40,244 nucleotides of DNA from a bacterium (GCA_017431625.1 JAFRKQ010000004.1:1-40244), one strand, 5' to 3'; positions 23,468 to 31,521 are shown, counted from the stretch's first letter. Program-made: numbers and translations. Notes: generated by a model from the sequence alone, not told the origin.

Positions 23468-24220
23468 ATGGCGATAGACAAAACTTATCTGCAAAACTAC
23501 TTTGAGCAAATTGTCAGCGAGATCAAAATGGGCGGGCAAGTCAACTGGCGCTGGCGTGAACTGCGCCGACATCTTTTTGGTGAGGTCACTGATCCCGACT
23601 TGGCTGATGAAATCGCCACACGCAAAATTGCCCAGTTCAAACAAGCCGGTATTGTTTTTGTTTGTGGGCTGGTAGTAGCTGGCATGATCGCGCTGGTCAT
23701 GCAAAGCATTTTTCAGAGTCTTAATTATTGGGACGAAATCAGAGATAAACGCCAGCTACTCGTCCAACTGGAAGAAAAATTAAGTCAGCTAGAAACTGCA
23801 GAAAAAACATATAATACTCTCGAAAGCCAGAAAGACATTGCTGTCATTGATGAGGCCTTCCCTGACTATAGTGACGTTGGCACGGCTTTGCGACTGATCG
23901 GCAAAGTCGCCAGTGAAGTCATCGATGCCAATCAAGATATGGTGATTACCTCCATTAGTGTTGATAATCTACCACTTGATAAGCCCAATACCGCGACTAT
24001 CAATGCCGGCGCGGGCACCAATCAGCTTTTGCAAGAGCATGAAGTCGGTATCTCTTTGAGTGTCACTGGCAGTTTCCAGTCTATTCGTGAGTTTGTCTCT
24101 CGTCTCAAGAATCTGCGTCACAATTTCCGCATCGAACAGTTGGCCTTTTCCAGCGATGAGACCAGCGGCAGCAATCTCTTAAATACTAGCATTCGTTTGA
24201 CGTATTATTATTACAATTAA
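23468..24220 (+). CDS. PilO-like type IV pilus assembly protein
   Basis: This 250-residue bitopic protein starts at ATG 23468 with GAGG five nt before it. It has a ~58-residue cytoplasmic part, a membrane segment (~59-80, AGIVFVCGLVVAGMIALVM), a coiled coil (RQLLVQLEEKLSQLETAEKT) and a C-terminal ferredoxin-like domain containing VTGSFQSIREFVSRLKNL. That pattern is typical of PilO (the 'xxGxYxxixxFlxxLexL' region). The second of three genes transcribed together. It would pair with the PilN-like protein as the membrane platform of a type IV pilus or a DNA-uptake pseudopilus. Confidence 0.7.
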   Translation: MAIDKTYLQNYFEQIVSEIKMGGQVNWRWRELRRHLFGEVTDPDLADEIATRKIAQFKQAGIVFVCGLVVAGMIALVMQSIFQSLNYWDEIRDKRQLLVQLEEKLSQLETAEKTYNTLESQKDIAVIDEAFPDYSDVGTALRLIGKVASEVIDANQDMVITSISVDNLPLDKPNTATINAGAGTNQLLQEHEVGISLSVTGSFQSIREFVSRLKNLRHNFRIEQLAFSSDETSGSNLLNTSIRLTYYYYN

Positions 24221-24228
24221 GGAGTAGT

Positions 24229-24585
24229 ATGAACACTGATGAATTTTCCCTCTCTCCTGTCACCAAATTGATCATTTATATTGTCACTGTCGCCTTGGGC
24301 GGTTGTGGTTGGCTGGTTTTTAACTATATTTTATACACACCAGTACAACCAATTGATGACTATTCCGATACGGTCGCGATTCAAATCGGGACTACTCCCC
24401 TGCGCACTGAGGTCATCGACGATATGCGTCAAGGGGTGGTCTACAGCGAGGAAGAATTGGCTCCATCGGCTTTTAATATCTACATTACCCAAGAAGAAGG
24501 AGCCGAGCAGGGCAAACTCAATTTGGTTCGCTACGAGCCGTCACTGCCTTATGATAGAGGATATGTAGCCCCCGACAAAGTTTGA
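24229..24585 (+). CDS. Small single-TM protein of the pilus operon (118 aa)
   Basis: AAGGAG four nt before ATG 24229 shows it is translated from the pilN/pilO-like mRNA. It has one membrane segment (~12-34) and an acidic extracytoplasmic part (VIDDMRQGVVYSEEELAPSAF). Its position after pilO resembles pilP, but it has no lipobox cysteine at the start of a signal peptide and no homology pattern I recognise. CPR cells have no outer-membrane secretin for PilP to bind, so an alternative role is likely. Confidence 0.65.
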   Translation: MNTDEFSLSPVTKLIIYIVTVALGGCGWLVFNYILYTPVQPIDDYSDTVAIQIGTTPLRTEVIDDMRQGVVYSEEELAPSAFNIYITQEEGAEQGKLNLVRYEPSLPYDRGYVAPDKV

Positions 24586-24609
24586 CTTATAAACTATGAA
24601 CATTAATAC

Positions 24610-24638
24610 TTGCACAAAACGAAAAAATGTGGTATAAT
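24610..24638 (+). promoter_or_regulatory. Promoter of LPxTG-like protein gene 1
   Basis: TTGCAC (24610-24615), 17-bp spacer, TATAAT (24633-24638), 7 nt before ATG 24646. Confidence 0.75.
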
Positions 24639-24645
24639 CGGAACT

Positions 24646-25032
24646 ATGACAAAAGCTAAACAACTTATATTAGGCTTGTTATTAGTTAATTATTTTGGAC
24701 TCACACTCGCGGGTAGTGCGTTGGCACAAAATTATTCCTCAACTACACCGGTTACTGCGGTGGCTCAACCAATTACTACTCCTACACCTGTACCAGTAGT
24801 GGTGGCCACCCCGATGCCAACCCCCGTTCCCACTCCTACACCCACTCCCGTGCCTACACCAGTGCCTACACCAACTCCGCTACCAACTCCTAGCCCCATA
24901 GCCAGTCCGGTGGCGACCAGTTTGCCCGTCACTGGTAGTGGTAACGCCACCTTAATGCTTATGTTTACTCTGGGAATTGCCACTTGCATTTTCTCAATTT
25001 ATCAGTTAAAATTAAGTAACACAAGAAAGTAA
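24646..25032 (+). CDS. Small surface protein with Thr-Pro repeats and LPVTG anchor motif (128 aa)
   Basis: The protein has a signal peptide (1-~28, ending GSALA), a rod-like stretch of PTP and VPTPTP repeats (~45-85), LPVTG (93-97), a hydrophobic segment (~101-120) and a short basic tail (KLSNTRK). This is the classic layout of a sortase substrate in Gram-positive cells. It would be cleaved between T and G and attached to the cell wall. No sortase gene is in the window. The pattern of low-complexity repeats makes relatives hard to trace. It is followed by a second protein of similar design. Confidence 0.8.
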   Translation: MTKAKQLILGLLLVNYFGLTLAGSALAQNYSSTTPVTAVAQPITTPTPVPVVVATPMPTPVPTPTPTPVPTPVPTPTPLPTPSPIASPVATSLPVTGSGNATLMLMFTLGIATCIFSIYQLKLSNTRK

Positions 25033-25070
25033 GCAACTGCGACAGACAGTATGAAGAAAGGTTAGTAATT

Positions 25071-25412
25071 ATGAAAAAAACAATCGCCTTGGCAATCACC
25101 ATTTTGGCCCTCGCTGGAGCGACATCAATGGCCAGTGCTCAGACTGCAAGCACTGTTGCTGTACCAACGCAACGTAACCGACCAGCAACACAAACGACCG
25201 TTGATCCTACAGCCACCGTCCAACAATCCACCGTGCAAGTCACTGATATCAATCAAGTCCAGGATACCACCCAGGTGGTTATTTCCACTCCTGTGCCTGC
25301 CACTCCCACCCCCATGCCTGTGTCTGGTAGCATGAGTAATACTCTGGCCATGATGATGGCGGGTTTGCTCCTGGTCGCCTCTGGTGCTTATTTCTCTTTG
25401 CGCCAAAGCTAA
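25071..25412 (+). CDS. Small surface protein with variant anchor motif MPVSG (113 aa)
   Basis: The protein has a signal peptide (1-~23, ending ASA), a Thr/Val/Gln-rich mature region (VQQSTVQVTDINQVQDTTQV), a short PTP stretch, MPVSG (82-86), a hydrophobic segment (~89-108) and a two-residue basic/polar tail (RQS). The block PVSGSMSN aligns with PVTGSGN of the preceding protein, so the two are probably related and MPVSG may be a sortase-motif variant. AAAGG precedes ATG 25071 by 9 nt; no separate promoter is obvious, so it is likely co-transcribed with its neighbour. Confidence 0.75.
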   Translation: MKKTIALAITILALAGATSMASAQTASTVAVPTQRNRPATQTTVDPTATVQQSTVQVTDINQVQDTTQVVISTPVPATPTPMPVSGSMSNTLAMMMAGLLLVASGAYFSLRQS

Positions 25413-25437
25413 ACCATTTGCTTTTGATCACCAGCAG

Positions 25438-25463
25438 CCTCTACCTCTTGGTAGAGGTTTTTT
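25438..25463 (+). terminator. Intrinsic terminator after the LPxTG-like pair
   Basis: Stem CCTCTACC / GGTAGAGG with loop TCTT, then six T. Confidence 0.92.
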
Positions 25464-25515
25464 GTGACTTGATGTGAGCCCGATTTCACCGGCTGGCGGG
25501 CATATTTAGTCTTAT

Positions 25516-25544
25516 ATTATACCACAAAGTATCATTTTTGTCAA
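25516..25544 (-). promoter_or_regulatory. Orphan minus-strand consensus promoter
   Basis: TTGACA (complement of 25539-25544), 17-bp spacer, extended -10 TGG-TATAAT (complement of 25516-25521). No gene follows it on the minus strand; transcription would run antisense into the LPxTG-like genes. It matches the promoter at 11891-11919 at 25 of 29 positions, spacer included. Confidence 0.65.
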
Positions 25545-25596
25545 GTCCGTATCCTTACTGGGCACATTTCCTCACGCCAGCAGCCCAATCATATGG

Positions 25597-25602
25597 TATA
25601 AT
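25597..25602 (+). promoter_or_regulatory. -10 box of the galE operon
   Basis: Extended -10 TGGTATAAT, 6 nt before ATG 25609. Confidence 0.6.
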
Positions 25603-25608
25603 AGCCGC

Positions 25609-26628
25609 ATGCAACAGACAGTGTTAATTACAGGCGGTGCTGGTTATATTGGCTCGCACGCCGTCAAACTTTTCCTCGAACGTGGTCTCAAAGTGGTGTG
25701 TTTTGATAATTTTTCTCGTGGTTGGCACGGCGCCGTTGAGACTTTGGCCCAGTCGACACCAAAAGGACAATTGAGTGTGGTGGAGGGCGATTTGCGCCGG
25801 CGCGAGGACATTGACAAGGTGTTTGCGACCTATCCGATTGATACCGTTTTACATTTTGCGGCTTTGTGTTCGGTCGATGAGTCTACACGTGAGCCTGAGC
25901 TTTATTTGAGTAACAATGTTGGTGGCTCTATCAATCTTTTCCAGAGCATGCTCACCCACAGGGTCAAAAAGTTGATTTTTTCTTCTACTTGTGCTGTCTA
26001 TAATGGCACCACTGCCCCGATGCCACTGACGGAAGACATTACCCCTGACCCGCTGATGATGTATGGTGATAGCAAGTGGATGATCGAGCGGGCGATCAAA
26101 TGGATGGCCCAAGCACATGACTGGCAATACGTGATTTTTCGTTATTTTAATGTCTGTGGCGCCTCGAGTGATGGTAGCATTGGTGATGCCAAAAAGCCTT
26201 CCGTTCACTTGATGCAAAATGCCGTCCGTGGAGCCATGGATTTGGAACCTTTTTATTTTACCTTTCAGCCAGTAGACACACCCGATGGTTCACCAATTCG
26301 TGACTATGTGGACGTGGAAGACTTGGTAATGGCTCACTTTCAGGCCTGGGAATATCTGGGTCAAGGTGGGCAGAGTGAAATTTTTAATCTTGGCAACGGC
26401 ACGGGTTACTCAGTCAAACAAATTGCCGAGGCCGTCGAAAAAGAATTTGGCATGAGCTTTGAAAAAAAGACTGATGGTGCCAAGCGTGCCGGTGAAAGTG
26501 CTCGTGCTTACGCTGACCCGAGCAAAGCCCAAAAAATTCTTGGTTGGCAGCCGCAAAAATCACTCACTGACTCCATCCAAAGTCTGCGCCGCTGGTACGA
26601 GGGACATCCACATGGTTGGGAGTGGTAG
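25609..26628 (+). CDS. galE: UDP-glucose 4-epimerase
   Basis: This NAD-dependent short-chain dehydrogenase interconverts UDP-glucose and UDP-galactose (or their GlcNAc/GalNAc forms) for glycan synthesis. The 339 residues show the nucleotide-binding GGAGYIGSH (9-17), catalytic Ser/Thr in FSSTCAVY (~124-131), Y152 and K156 of the YxxxK motif (YGDSK), and the substrate-binding SPIRDYVDVEDL-type segment (~224-236). It is the first gene of a plus-strand operon with two membrane proteins of polysaccharide assembly, so a surface glycan role is likely. Confidence 0.94.
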   Translation: MQQTVLITGGAGYIGSHAVKLFLERGLKVVCFDNFSRGWHGAVETLAQSTPKGQLSVVEGDLRRREDIDKVFATYPIDTVLHFAALCSVDESTREPELYLSNNVGGSINLFQSMLTHRVKKLIFSSTCAVYNGTTAPMPLTEDITPDPLMMYGDSKWMIERAIKWMAQAHDWQYVIFRYFNVCGASSDGSIGDAKKPSVHLMQNAVRGAMDLEPFYFTFQPVDTPDGSPIRDYVDVEDLVMAHFQAWEYLGQGGQSEIFNLGNGTGYSVKQIAEAVEKEFGMSFEKKTDGAKRAGESARAYADPSKAQKILGWQPQKSLTDSIQSLRRWYEGHPHGWEW

Positions 26629-26637
26629 AAATTCTTT

Positions 26638-28533
26638 ATGACAAGGACAGGACGCTGGCAACACTGGGCCACCAAAAATTGGTTGACGCTGGTAATTTGG
26701 GTGGGGACATTGTTGGTAGCCAACTGGGTATTATTGACCAAACCGATTTTTTATACTCATGACTATTTGCATGGTGCCAGAATTGCCGAAATGGCTCGCG
26801 GCTTGTTAGAAGGCCAGTGGCCCGTGATTTGGAGTCAAAACTTTGGTTTTGGCTTTGGGATGCCGATTTTTGAGTTTTACGCACCCGCACCATACCTGGT
26901 GGGAGCAATTTTTTATCTGCTCGGTTGCAATCTAGTCTGGTCAACCAAATTGCTTTTCCTGACAGTCAATATTGGGACGATGATCGGGATGTATTTGTGG
27001 GCGCGAGAGTTTTTTGCCAGTCAGACGGCAAGTCTAGCAGCCAGTTTTTTGACCCTTGCCAGCTATCGGGCTATGGATCTTTTTGCTCGTGGGGCAATGA
27101 GCGAACTGTGGGGCATTATGGCTGTCACTTTTTTGCTCTCTGGAGTTACCAGACTGATCAAGCAAGAAAAATATTCTTGGTGGCTCACAATTTTTGGCGG
27201 GAGTCTTTTGTGTTTGTCACATAATATCATTATGATGCTCGCCGCCCCACTGGTCGCCATTTATGCCCTTGGCCTGCTTATCTGGCAAGCGGGTCGTTCG
27301 GGTTTGGAGTCACGCTGGCGCAATTTTTTGCGTCCAGGCTGGGGCAAAAGTCAGTTTTGGCGTTTGCTGGCCCAACTGGCACTAGCCGCCGGTGTGATTT
27401 TACTCCTGACAGCTTTCTATTGGTATCCCGCCATTAGTGAAAAGGATCTCACCCAAGTGGACACTTATATTTTGGATGACTATTATGATTATCATCTGCA
27501 CTTTCTCTACTTGCGCCAGCTTGTGACGGACAATTTTGGTTATGGCGGTAGCAGCTGGGGGCCAGATGATGGTTTGTCGTTCTTTTTGGGCTGGGCACAG
27601 TGGTGCGGGCTATTGTTGAGTATCGGCATGTGGTTTTATTGGCTAGTGCGCTGGTGTTGGCGAGGCCACTCTTGGTCAGCCAAAAAGAGACAAAAATTCT
27701 ACAATCTGTTGTTTTTTTCCTTTATATCAATTATTTTTGGATTTACTATTTTTATGACTTTACTCAAAAGTCGGCTATTGTGGGATCTTGGCGCGTCATT
27801 ACTAGCCTTTACGCAATTTCCGTGGCGCTTTTTGGGTGTGAGTGTTATCTGGCTCGCTTGGCTAGCTGCCTGGGGACTAGAGTGGTGGCCGCGCCAGACT
27901 AAGTCTGTCGCCATTATTAGTCTCTGGTTGCTATTGATAGCGACTAGTAGTCATTATTTCCAGGGCGATCACTATCTGGAACCAACGGTCTGTCGCGCTC
28001 AAGTCGAGGAACAAGTGGCCGAAAATCAGGCCGCCTGTGCGAGTCAAGAGCACACGGGGGAAACTCCATTTTATATTGATGATCCGGAATATATTCGTCA
28101 GGCGATGAGTCCGGTCTTGGTGGACTACTTGCCTCGTGACTTTGCCAATTACACCCGCGCCGATGACGGTAGCCTTGACTGGCGGCGAGTAAATCTCGAG
28201 ACCAAAGTCCTCAATCTCGAGACTCAACCAGCAGTCTTAGTGGAGCGCATGCACGAAAAGTTGTATGATTTTAATCTGGAAGCCAGTAGTGAGGTGGAGC
28301 TGGCCATTGTCTACTATCCAGGCTGGACACTTGAGCGTGATGGTCAACCTCTGGACTTTAGCGTCAGTGAGCGTGGTAACATCACGATTAATTTGCCCGT
28401 GGGCCACTCACGTGTGGGGCTTTATCTGGACAGCACGCCCAGGCGTCGGCTCGCCAATTGGCTTAGCGGTTTCACCTTGATCGGTTTAATTGCCGAAGGA
28501 ATTTATCAACCATGGCAGAAAAAACAAGCTTAA
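26638..28533 (+). CDS. YfhO-like / 6-pyruvoyl-tetrahydropterin-synthase-related polytopic membrane protein
   Basis: This 631-residue protein has about ten membrane segments and a C-terminal extracytoplasmic beta domain (~480-600). The N-terminal pattern YTHDYLHGARIAEMARGLLEG after the first TM, followed by FGFGMPIFEFYAPAPYL, is typical of the membrane family labelled 'PTPS-related' in databases. The family has a GT-C-like fold and resembles YfhO, which transfers sugars from lipid carriers. It has no relation to the pterin enzyme itself. It starts 9 nt after galE and overlaps the flippase gene by 22 nt. The sugar and acceptor are unknown. Confidence 0.8.
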   Translation: MTRTGRWQHWATKNWLTLVIWVGTLLVANWVLLTKPIFYTHDYLHGARIAEMARGLLEGQWPVIWSQNFGFGFGMPIFEFYAPAPYLVGAIFYLLGCNLVWSTKLLFLTVNIGTMIGMYLWAREFFASQTASLAASFLTLASYRAMDLFARGAMSELWGIMAVTFLLSGVTRLIKQEKYSWWLTIFGGSLLCLSHNIIMMLAAPLVAIYALGLLIWQAGRSGLESRWRNFLRPGWGKSQFWRLLAQLALAAGVILLLTAFYWYPAISEKDLTQVDTYILDDYYDYHLHFLYLRQLVTDNFGYGGSSWGPDDGLSFFLGWAQWCGLLLSIGMWFYWLVRWCWRGHSWSAKKRQKFYNLLFFSFISIIFGFTIFMTLLKSRLLWDLGASLLAFTQFPWRFLGVSVIWLAWLAAWGLEWWPRQTKSVAIISLWLLLIATSSHYFQGDHYLEPTVCRAQVEEQVAENQAACASQEHTGETPFYIDDPEYIRQAMSPVLVDYLPRDFANYTRADDGSLDWRRVNLETKVLNLETQPAVLVERMHEKLYDFNLEASSEVELAIVYYPGWTLERDGQPLDFSVSERGNITINLPVGHSRVGLYLDSTPRRRLANWLSGFTLIGLIAEGIYQPWQKKQA

Positions 28534-30002
28534 ACTCAACCAGCAAGCCTCTTGACGCTAGCGCGATCAAAAAAAAATCAGTGGGAGGGGCGGTGAGTTT
28601 TTTTGTCCGTACACTCATTCTCAATGGTTTAGGTTTTGTCTCCACCCTCATTCTTGGTGGTCTGCTGGAAAAAACCGAATTTGCCGTTTATGGCGTGGTC
28701 ACGCAAATTATTGGTATTCTCACATTTTTTTCTGATATTGGTCTCGCCTCAGCTTTGATCCAAAAAAAGTCTGAGCCCGATGAGCGTGACTATCAGACTA
28801 TTTTTTGGACACAAATGGCTTTGTCTTTTGTCATTGTACTGATTTGTTTTGGCTTAGTGCAAAGTGGTGTTTTTGCCTCACAACTCGGCAGCGAGGGTCC
28901 AGGCATTTTGTACGCTTTGGCTTTTGGTTTTGTGCTGGCCACGCTCAAAGTGGTGCCTTCAATCAAGCTGACGCGTGCACTTGATTTTTCGCGACTGATT
29001 TGGCCACAAATTCTTGAGCAAGTGACTTATCAAGGATTGCTAATTATCCTCGTCTTGCGTGGAGTTGGGGTGGCGGCTTATACTTATGCCATCTGGGCGC
29101 GCGGGATTATTGGTGCGATTGCAATGTTGATACTCGTTCCCTTTTGGCCACGGCTGATTTTTAGTGGCAAAAGTTTTCTATCCTCAGTCAAATACGGTTG
29201 CAAATTTCAGCTCAATGACCTTTTGGCTCGAGTCAAAGACCAACTTTTTTATCTTTTTGTCGCTTCCAATTACGCTCAAGTCCATTTTGGTGTCACCCCA
29301 GAGCAGTTTGGTATTATTAGCTTTGCCAAACAATGGTCCATGTATCCTTACAATCTTACCGTTCAAAACGTCATGTCAATTACTTTTCCCACCTTTTCGC
29401 GGCTACAAGGTGACAAACGACTGATCAGACGAGCCATTGAAAAATCTATTTATTTTATCACTCTGGCAATTTTCCCGATTTTGACCGGTATGTGCGTCTT
29501 TTTTTGGCCACTCACTCAGGTCATTCCCGCCTATCACAAGTGGGAAGACGCACTGGTGTCTTTTGTTTTTTTCACACTAGCCATCGCCCCGGCCGCTATT
29601 TCCAGTCCACTAACCAATGTCCTGAATGCCATCGGCAAGATTAATGACACGCTCAAACTCATGGTTTTGTGGACGGTACTCACCTGGATCGTGGCTGTAC
29701 CATTGCTGAAAGTGTGGGGCTTTGATGCCGTTGCGATTGCCTCCTTTTTGATTTCGCTGACTAGCTTCTTGCCGGTATTTATGGTCAAAAAATATGTGGA
29801 TTTTAACCTCTGGGATCAGATCTGGCGCCAACTAACCGCTAGCCTACTGATGGCCGCTTTTGGTTTGGGGTTAATGCACGTCTGGACACAATCTTTAATT
29901 TGGACACTGATTGGCGGCGCTGGTAGCAGTCTTGTCTATGCCCTTTCAGTGATTGTCTTGGGCCGGACAAAATTATGGACGGAAGTCAGGAGTTTGCGAT
30001 GA
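28512..30002 (+). CDS. Polysaccharide flippase (Wzx/MOP superfamily)
   Basis: The 496 residues form about 12-14 membrane segments. The N-terminus (KKKSVGGAVSFFVRTLILNG) and the segment FFSDIGLASALIQKK are typical of O-antigen/teichuronic-acid flippases, which move lipid-linked sugar units across the membrane. It begins inside the end of the YfhO-like gene, and its stop overlaps the ruvA start (ATGA), so the genes are tightly coupled. Together with the separate Wzm/Wzt-type exporter at 2773-4324 the cell seems to have two glycan export routes. Confidence 0.9.
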   Translation: MAEKTSLNSTSKPLDASAIKKKSVGGAVSFFVRTLILNGLGFVSTLILGGLLEKTEFAVYGVVTQIIGILTFFSDIGLASALIQKKSEPDERDYQTIFWTQMALSFVIVLICFGLVQSGVFASQLGSEGPGILYALAFGFVLATLKVVPSIKLTRALDFSRLIWPQILEQVTYQGLLIILVLRGVGVAAYTYAIWARGIIGAIAMLILVPFWPRLIFSGKSFLSSVKYGCKFQLNDLLARVKDQLFYLFVASNYAQVHFGVTPEQFGIISFAKQWSMYPYNLTVQNVMSITFPTFSRLQGDKRLIRRAIEKSIYFITLAIFPILTGMCVFFWPLTQVIPAYHKWEDALVSFVFFTLAIAPAAISSPLTNVLNAIGKINDTLKLMVLWTVLTWIVAVPLLKVWGFDAVAIASFLISLTSFLPVFMVKKYVDFNLWDQIWRQLTASLLMAAFGLGLMHVWTQSLIWTLIGGAGSSLVYALSVIVLGRTKLWTEVRSLR

Positions 30003-30571
30003 TTGCTTATTTGCAAGGGCGACCATTAGTTAATGCCGATAGTGTCACTATTATCACCACTGGTGGTGTGGGTTATAAGGTTTTTGTGGGAGGCAAAATC
30101 CTCGGACGCGCCCACACTGACAATTTGGAACTTTTCACCTACACCTTTGTACGTGAAGATCGGCTGGAGCTTTATGGCTTTACTAGTCAAGCAGATTTAA
30201 GTCTTTTTGAGCTTTTGTTATCAGTTTCTGGCTGTGGCCCCAAAATGGCTCTCGCTTTGGCTGACGCTGGCTCGGCGCAAATTATTGAAGCGATCCAACA
30301 GGCTGATGTCACTTATTTCACGAGCTTTCCGCGAGTAGGCAAAAAACTGGCTCAAAAGCTGATTATCGAACTCAAAAACAAACTCGGTGGCCTTAAAGAC
30401 CTTGATCTAACACCCAAATCTGAAACTTACGAAGAAACAATGGCTGGCCTACAGGTATTGGGTTTTGGCGAGCCGGAAATCCGTGAAGTCCTCAAAGACC
30501 TTGATTTGAGTCAACTTGAGACCGCGGCCGCGATCAAACTCGCACTGCAAAGGCTCAAACGCCAACAATAA
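29999..30571 (+). CDS. ruvA: Holliday junction branch-migration protein RuvA
   Basis: RuvA binds four-way DNA junctions and loads RuvB. The 191 residues show the N-terminal OB-fold (MIAYLQGRPLV...GGVGYKVFV), two helix-hairpin-helix motifs (SVSGCGPKMALAL near 75-87 and FPRVGKKLAQKLIIELK near 110-126) and the C-terminal RuvB-binding domain (~145-191). The start is ATG 29999 with AGGAG six nt upstream and a 4-nt ATGA overlap with the flippase stop. Linkage to a polysaccharide operon rather than ruvB/ruvC is unusual. Confidence 0.95.
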   Translation: MIAYLQGRPLVNADSVTIITTGGVGYKVFVGGKILGRAHTDNLELFTYTFVREDRLELYGFTSQADLSLFELLLSVSGCGPKMALALADAGSAQIIEAIQQADVTYFTSFPRVGKKLAQKLIIELKNKLGGLKDLDLTPKSETYEETMAGLQVLGFGEPEIREVLKDLDLSQLETAAAIKLALQRLKRQQ

Positions 30572-30648
30572 CCAGCTATTTTACCAGGCGGATGGTCTAG
30601 CGTCCACCCCTTGTTTGTCGTCATGCAGGCAAAGTTCGTGATCTGTCA

Positions 30649-30668
30649 GTGTGTATTATAATACACAC
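30649..30668. promoter_or_regulatory. Perfect 20-bp palindrome
   Basis: Arms GTGTGTATTA and their exact complement, centred at 30658/30659, with no loop. It lies in the 306-bp gene-free stretch 30572-30877, about 50 bp upstream of the next -35 box. It looks like a protein-binding site. The rest of the stretch holds the promoter and leader of the 162-residue protein. Confidence 0.5.
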
Positions 30669-30715
30669 CCGCGCTGTCGAATCGTCACGCCACTATAATT
30701 TATTACTATAGTCAA

Positions 30716-30744
30716 TTGACAAAAAAGTCACTGCGTGATATAAT
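30716..30744 (+). promoter_or_regulatory. Consensus promoter of the 162-aa membrane protein
   Basis: TTGACA (30716-30721), 17-bp spacer, TATAAT (30739-30744). The leader of about 125 nt contains the perfect palindrome GGTCTTGAGACC near 30791 and a GATCT/AGATC pair. Confidence 0.85.
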
Positions 30745-30877
30745 GAGCTATCTTGTGATACGTTGGCACTGGCGCTGACGTCTCGCTTGGGTCTTGAGAC
30801 CAGATCTTTGAAAGTTATCAACTTATCTCTAGATCAGGTCGAGAGCCACAATTCTATTTTCAGGAGGTATTATTATC

Positions 30878-31366
30878 ATGAAACGTTGCGTTCGTTTTGT
30901 GGGTCGTTTGTTCCTGGCGACAGCCTTTTTGGGCGTCGCCCTCGTCGCTCTCGCCAGCCAGTGGCAGCTTGAAGGTTGGACGTTTGTTGGTTGGAGTTTA
31001 CCGCTTAGTCTTGTCCGCATCCTTGGTATCGTCAGTGGCGTGTTGTTTGTTATCGGCCTGATTTGCCACGTCTACACCAATGTCTACCTCGGTTTTAGCG
31101 GCATCATCAGGAAATTCTTTATCCTGGTGGGTTGTGGGTGCTTCATCTATCTGATGGCGATTTCCGACCTGAGTGTAGAAGCTGGAGTCTGCAGCATCGC
31201 CCTGCATGTCGACTGGCTCTACCCGCTTGGACTCACTGGTGTCTGCTGGCTGCTAGCTTGGATCGTGGCACCGCTACCTCTCGTCATCGAAGATGTCACC
31301 GAGCCTCCCACTCCTGACACCCCGCCCGTACCCGTCTCGGCTGGCGATACCTGGAGCACCAATTAA
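30878..31366 (+). CDS. Four-TM small membrane protein (162 aa), unknown
   Basis: AGGAGG lies 10 nt before ATG 30878. The protein has four hydrophobic segments (about 8-28, 40-66, 70-92, 108-132) and a Pro/Thr-rich C-terminal tail (TEPPTPDTPPVPVSAGDTW) that is probably exposed. Cysteines lie in or near the membrane segments (for example LVGCGCFIYL). It is a single gene between its own promoter and terminator, with C/G-ended codons. Like the small genes at 8137-8650 and 15522-15683 it departs from the leaderless style of the neighbourhood. No family is recognised. Confidence 0.8.
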   Translation: MKRCVRFVGRLFLATAFLGVALVALASQWQLEGWTFVGWSLPLSLVRILGIVSGVLFVIGLICHVYTNVYLGFSGIIRKFFILVGCGCFIYLMAISDLSVEAGVCSIALHVDWLYPLGLTGVCWLLAWIVAPLPLVIEDVTEPPTPDTPPVPVSAGDTWSTN

Positions 31367-31391
31367 CCGGTCAAGTTGATCCTTTCATGCC

Positions 31392-31417
31392 AAACCCCTG
31401 CTCACTCAGGGGTTTTT
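31392..31417 (+). terminator. Intrinsic terminator of the 162-aa protein gene
   Basis: Stem AAACCCCTG / CAGGGGTTT with loop CTCACT, then T residues. Confidence 0.92.
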
Positions 31418-31457
31418 AAATAACTTCCAGGGTGATCGCCAACATGTGACCACTGCT

Positions 31458-31521
31458 GACTTTATCGACTCTGAGTCGATAAACTACTCGCTATGGGTGA
31501 GTTTATCGAGTGGGGGTCGAT
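31458..31521. repeat. 64-bp direct repeat, left copy
   Basis: This contains the inverted repeat TTTATCGACT / AGTCGATAAA and a second pair TTTATCGA / TCGATAAA. It is repeated at 32833-32896 in the same orientation. The first 28 and last 25 or so bases are identical, and the ~10 bases between vary. It ends 8 bp before the -35 box of the ATPase gene. Confidence 0.85.

Noticed and set aside
24780-24900. Tandem CCTACACC-type repeats looked like a CRISPR or minisatellite
   Set aside because: They are in-frame Pro-Thr codons of a surface protein, with no spacer-repeat structure.
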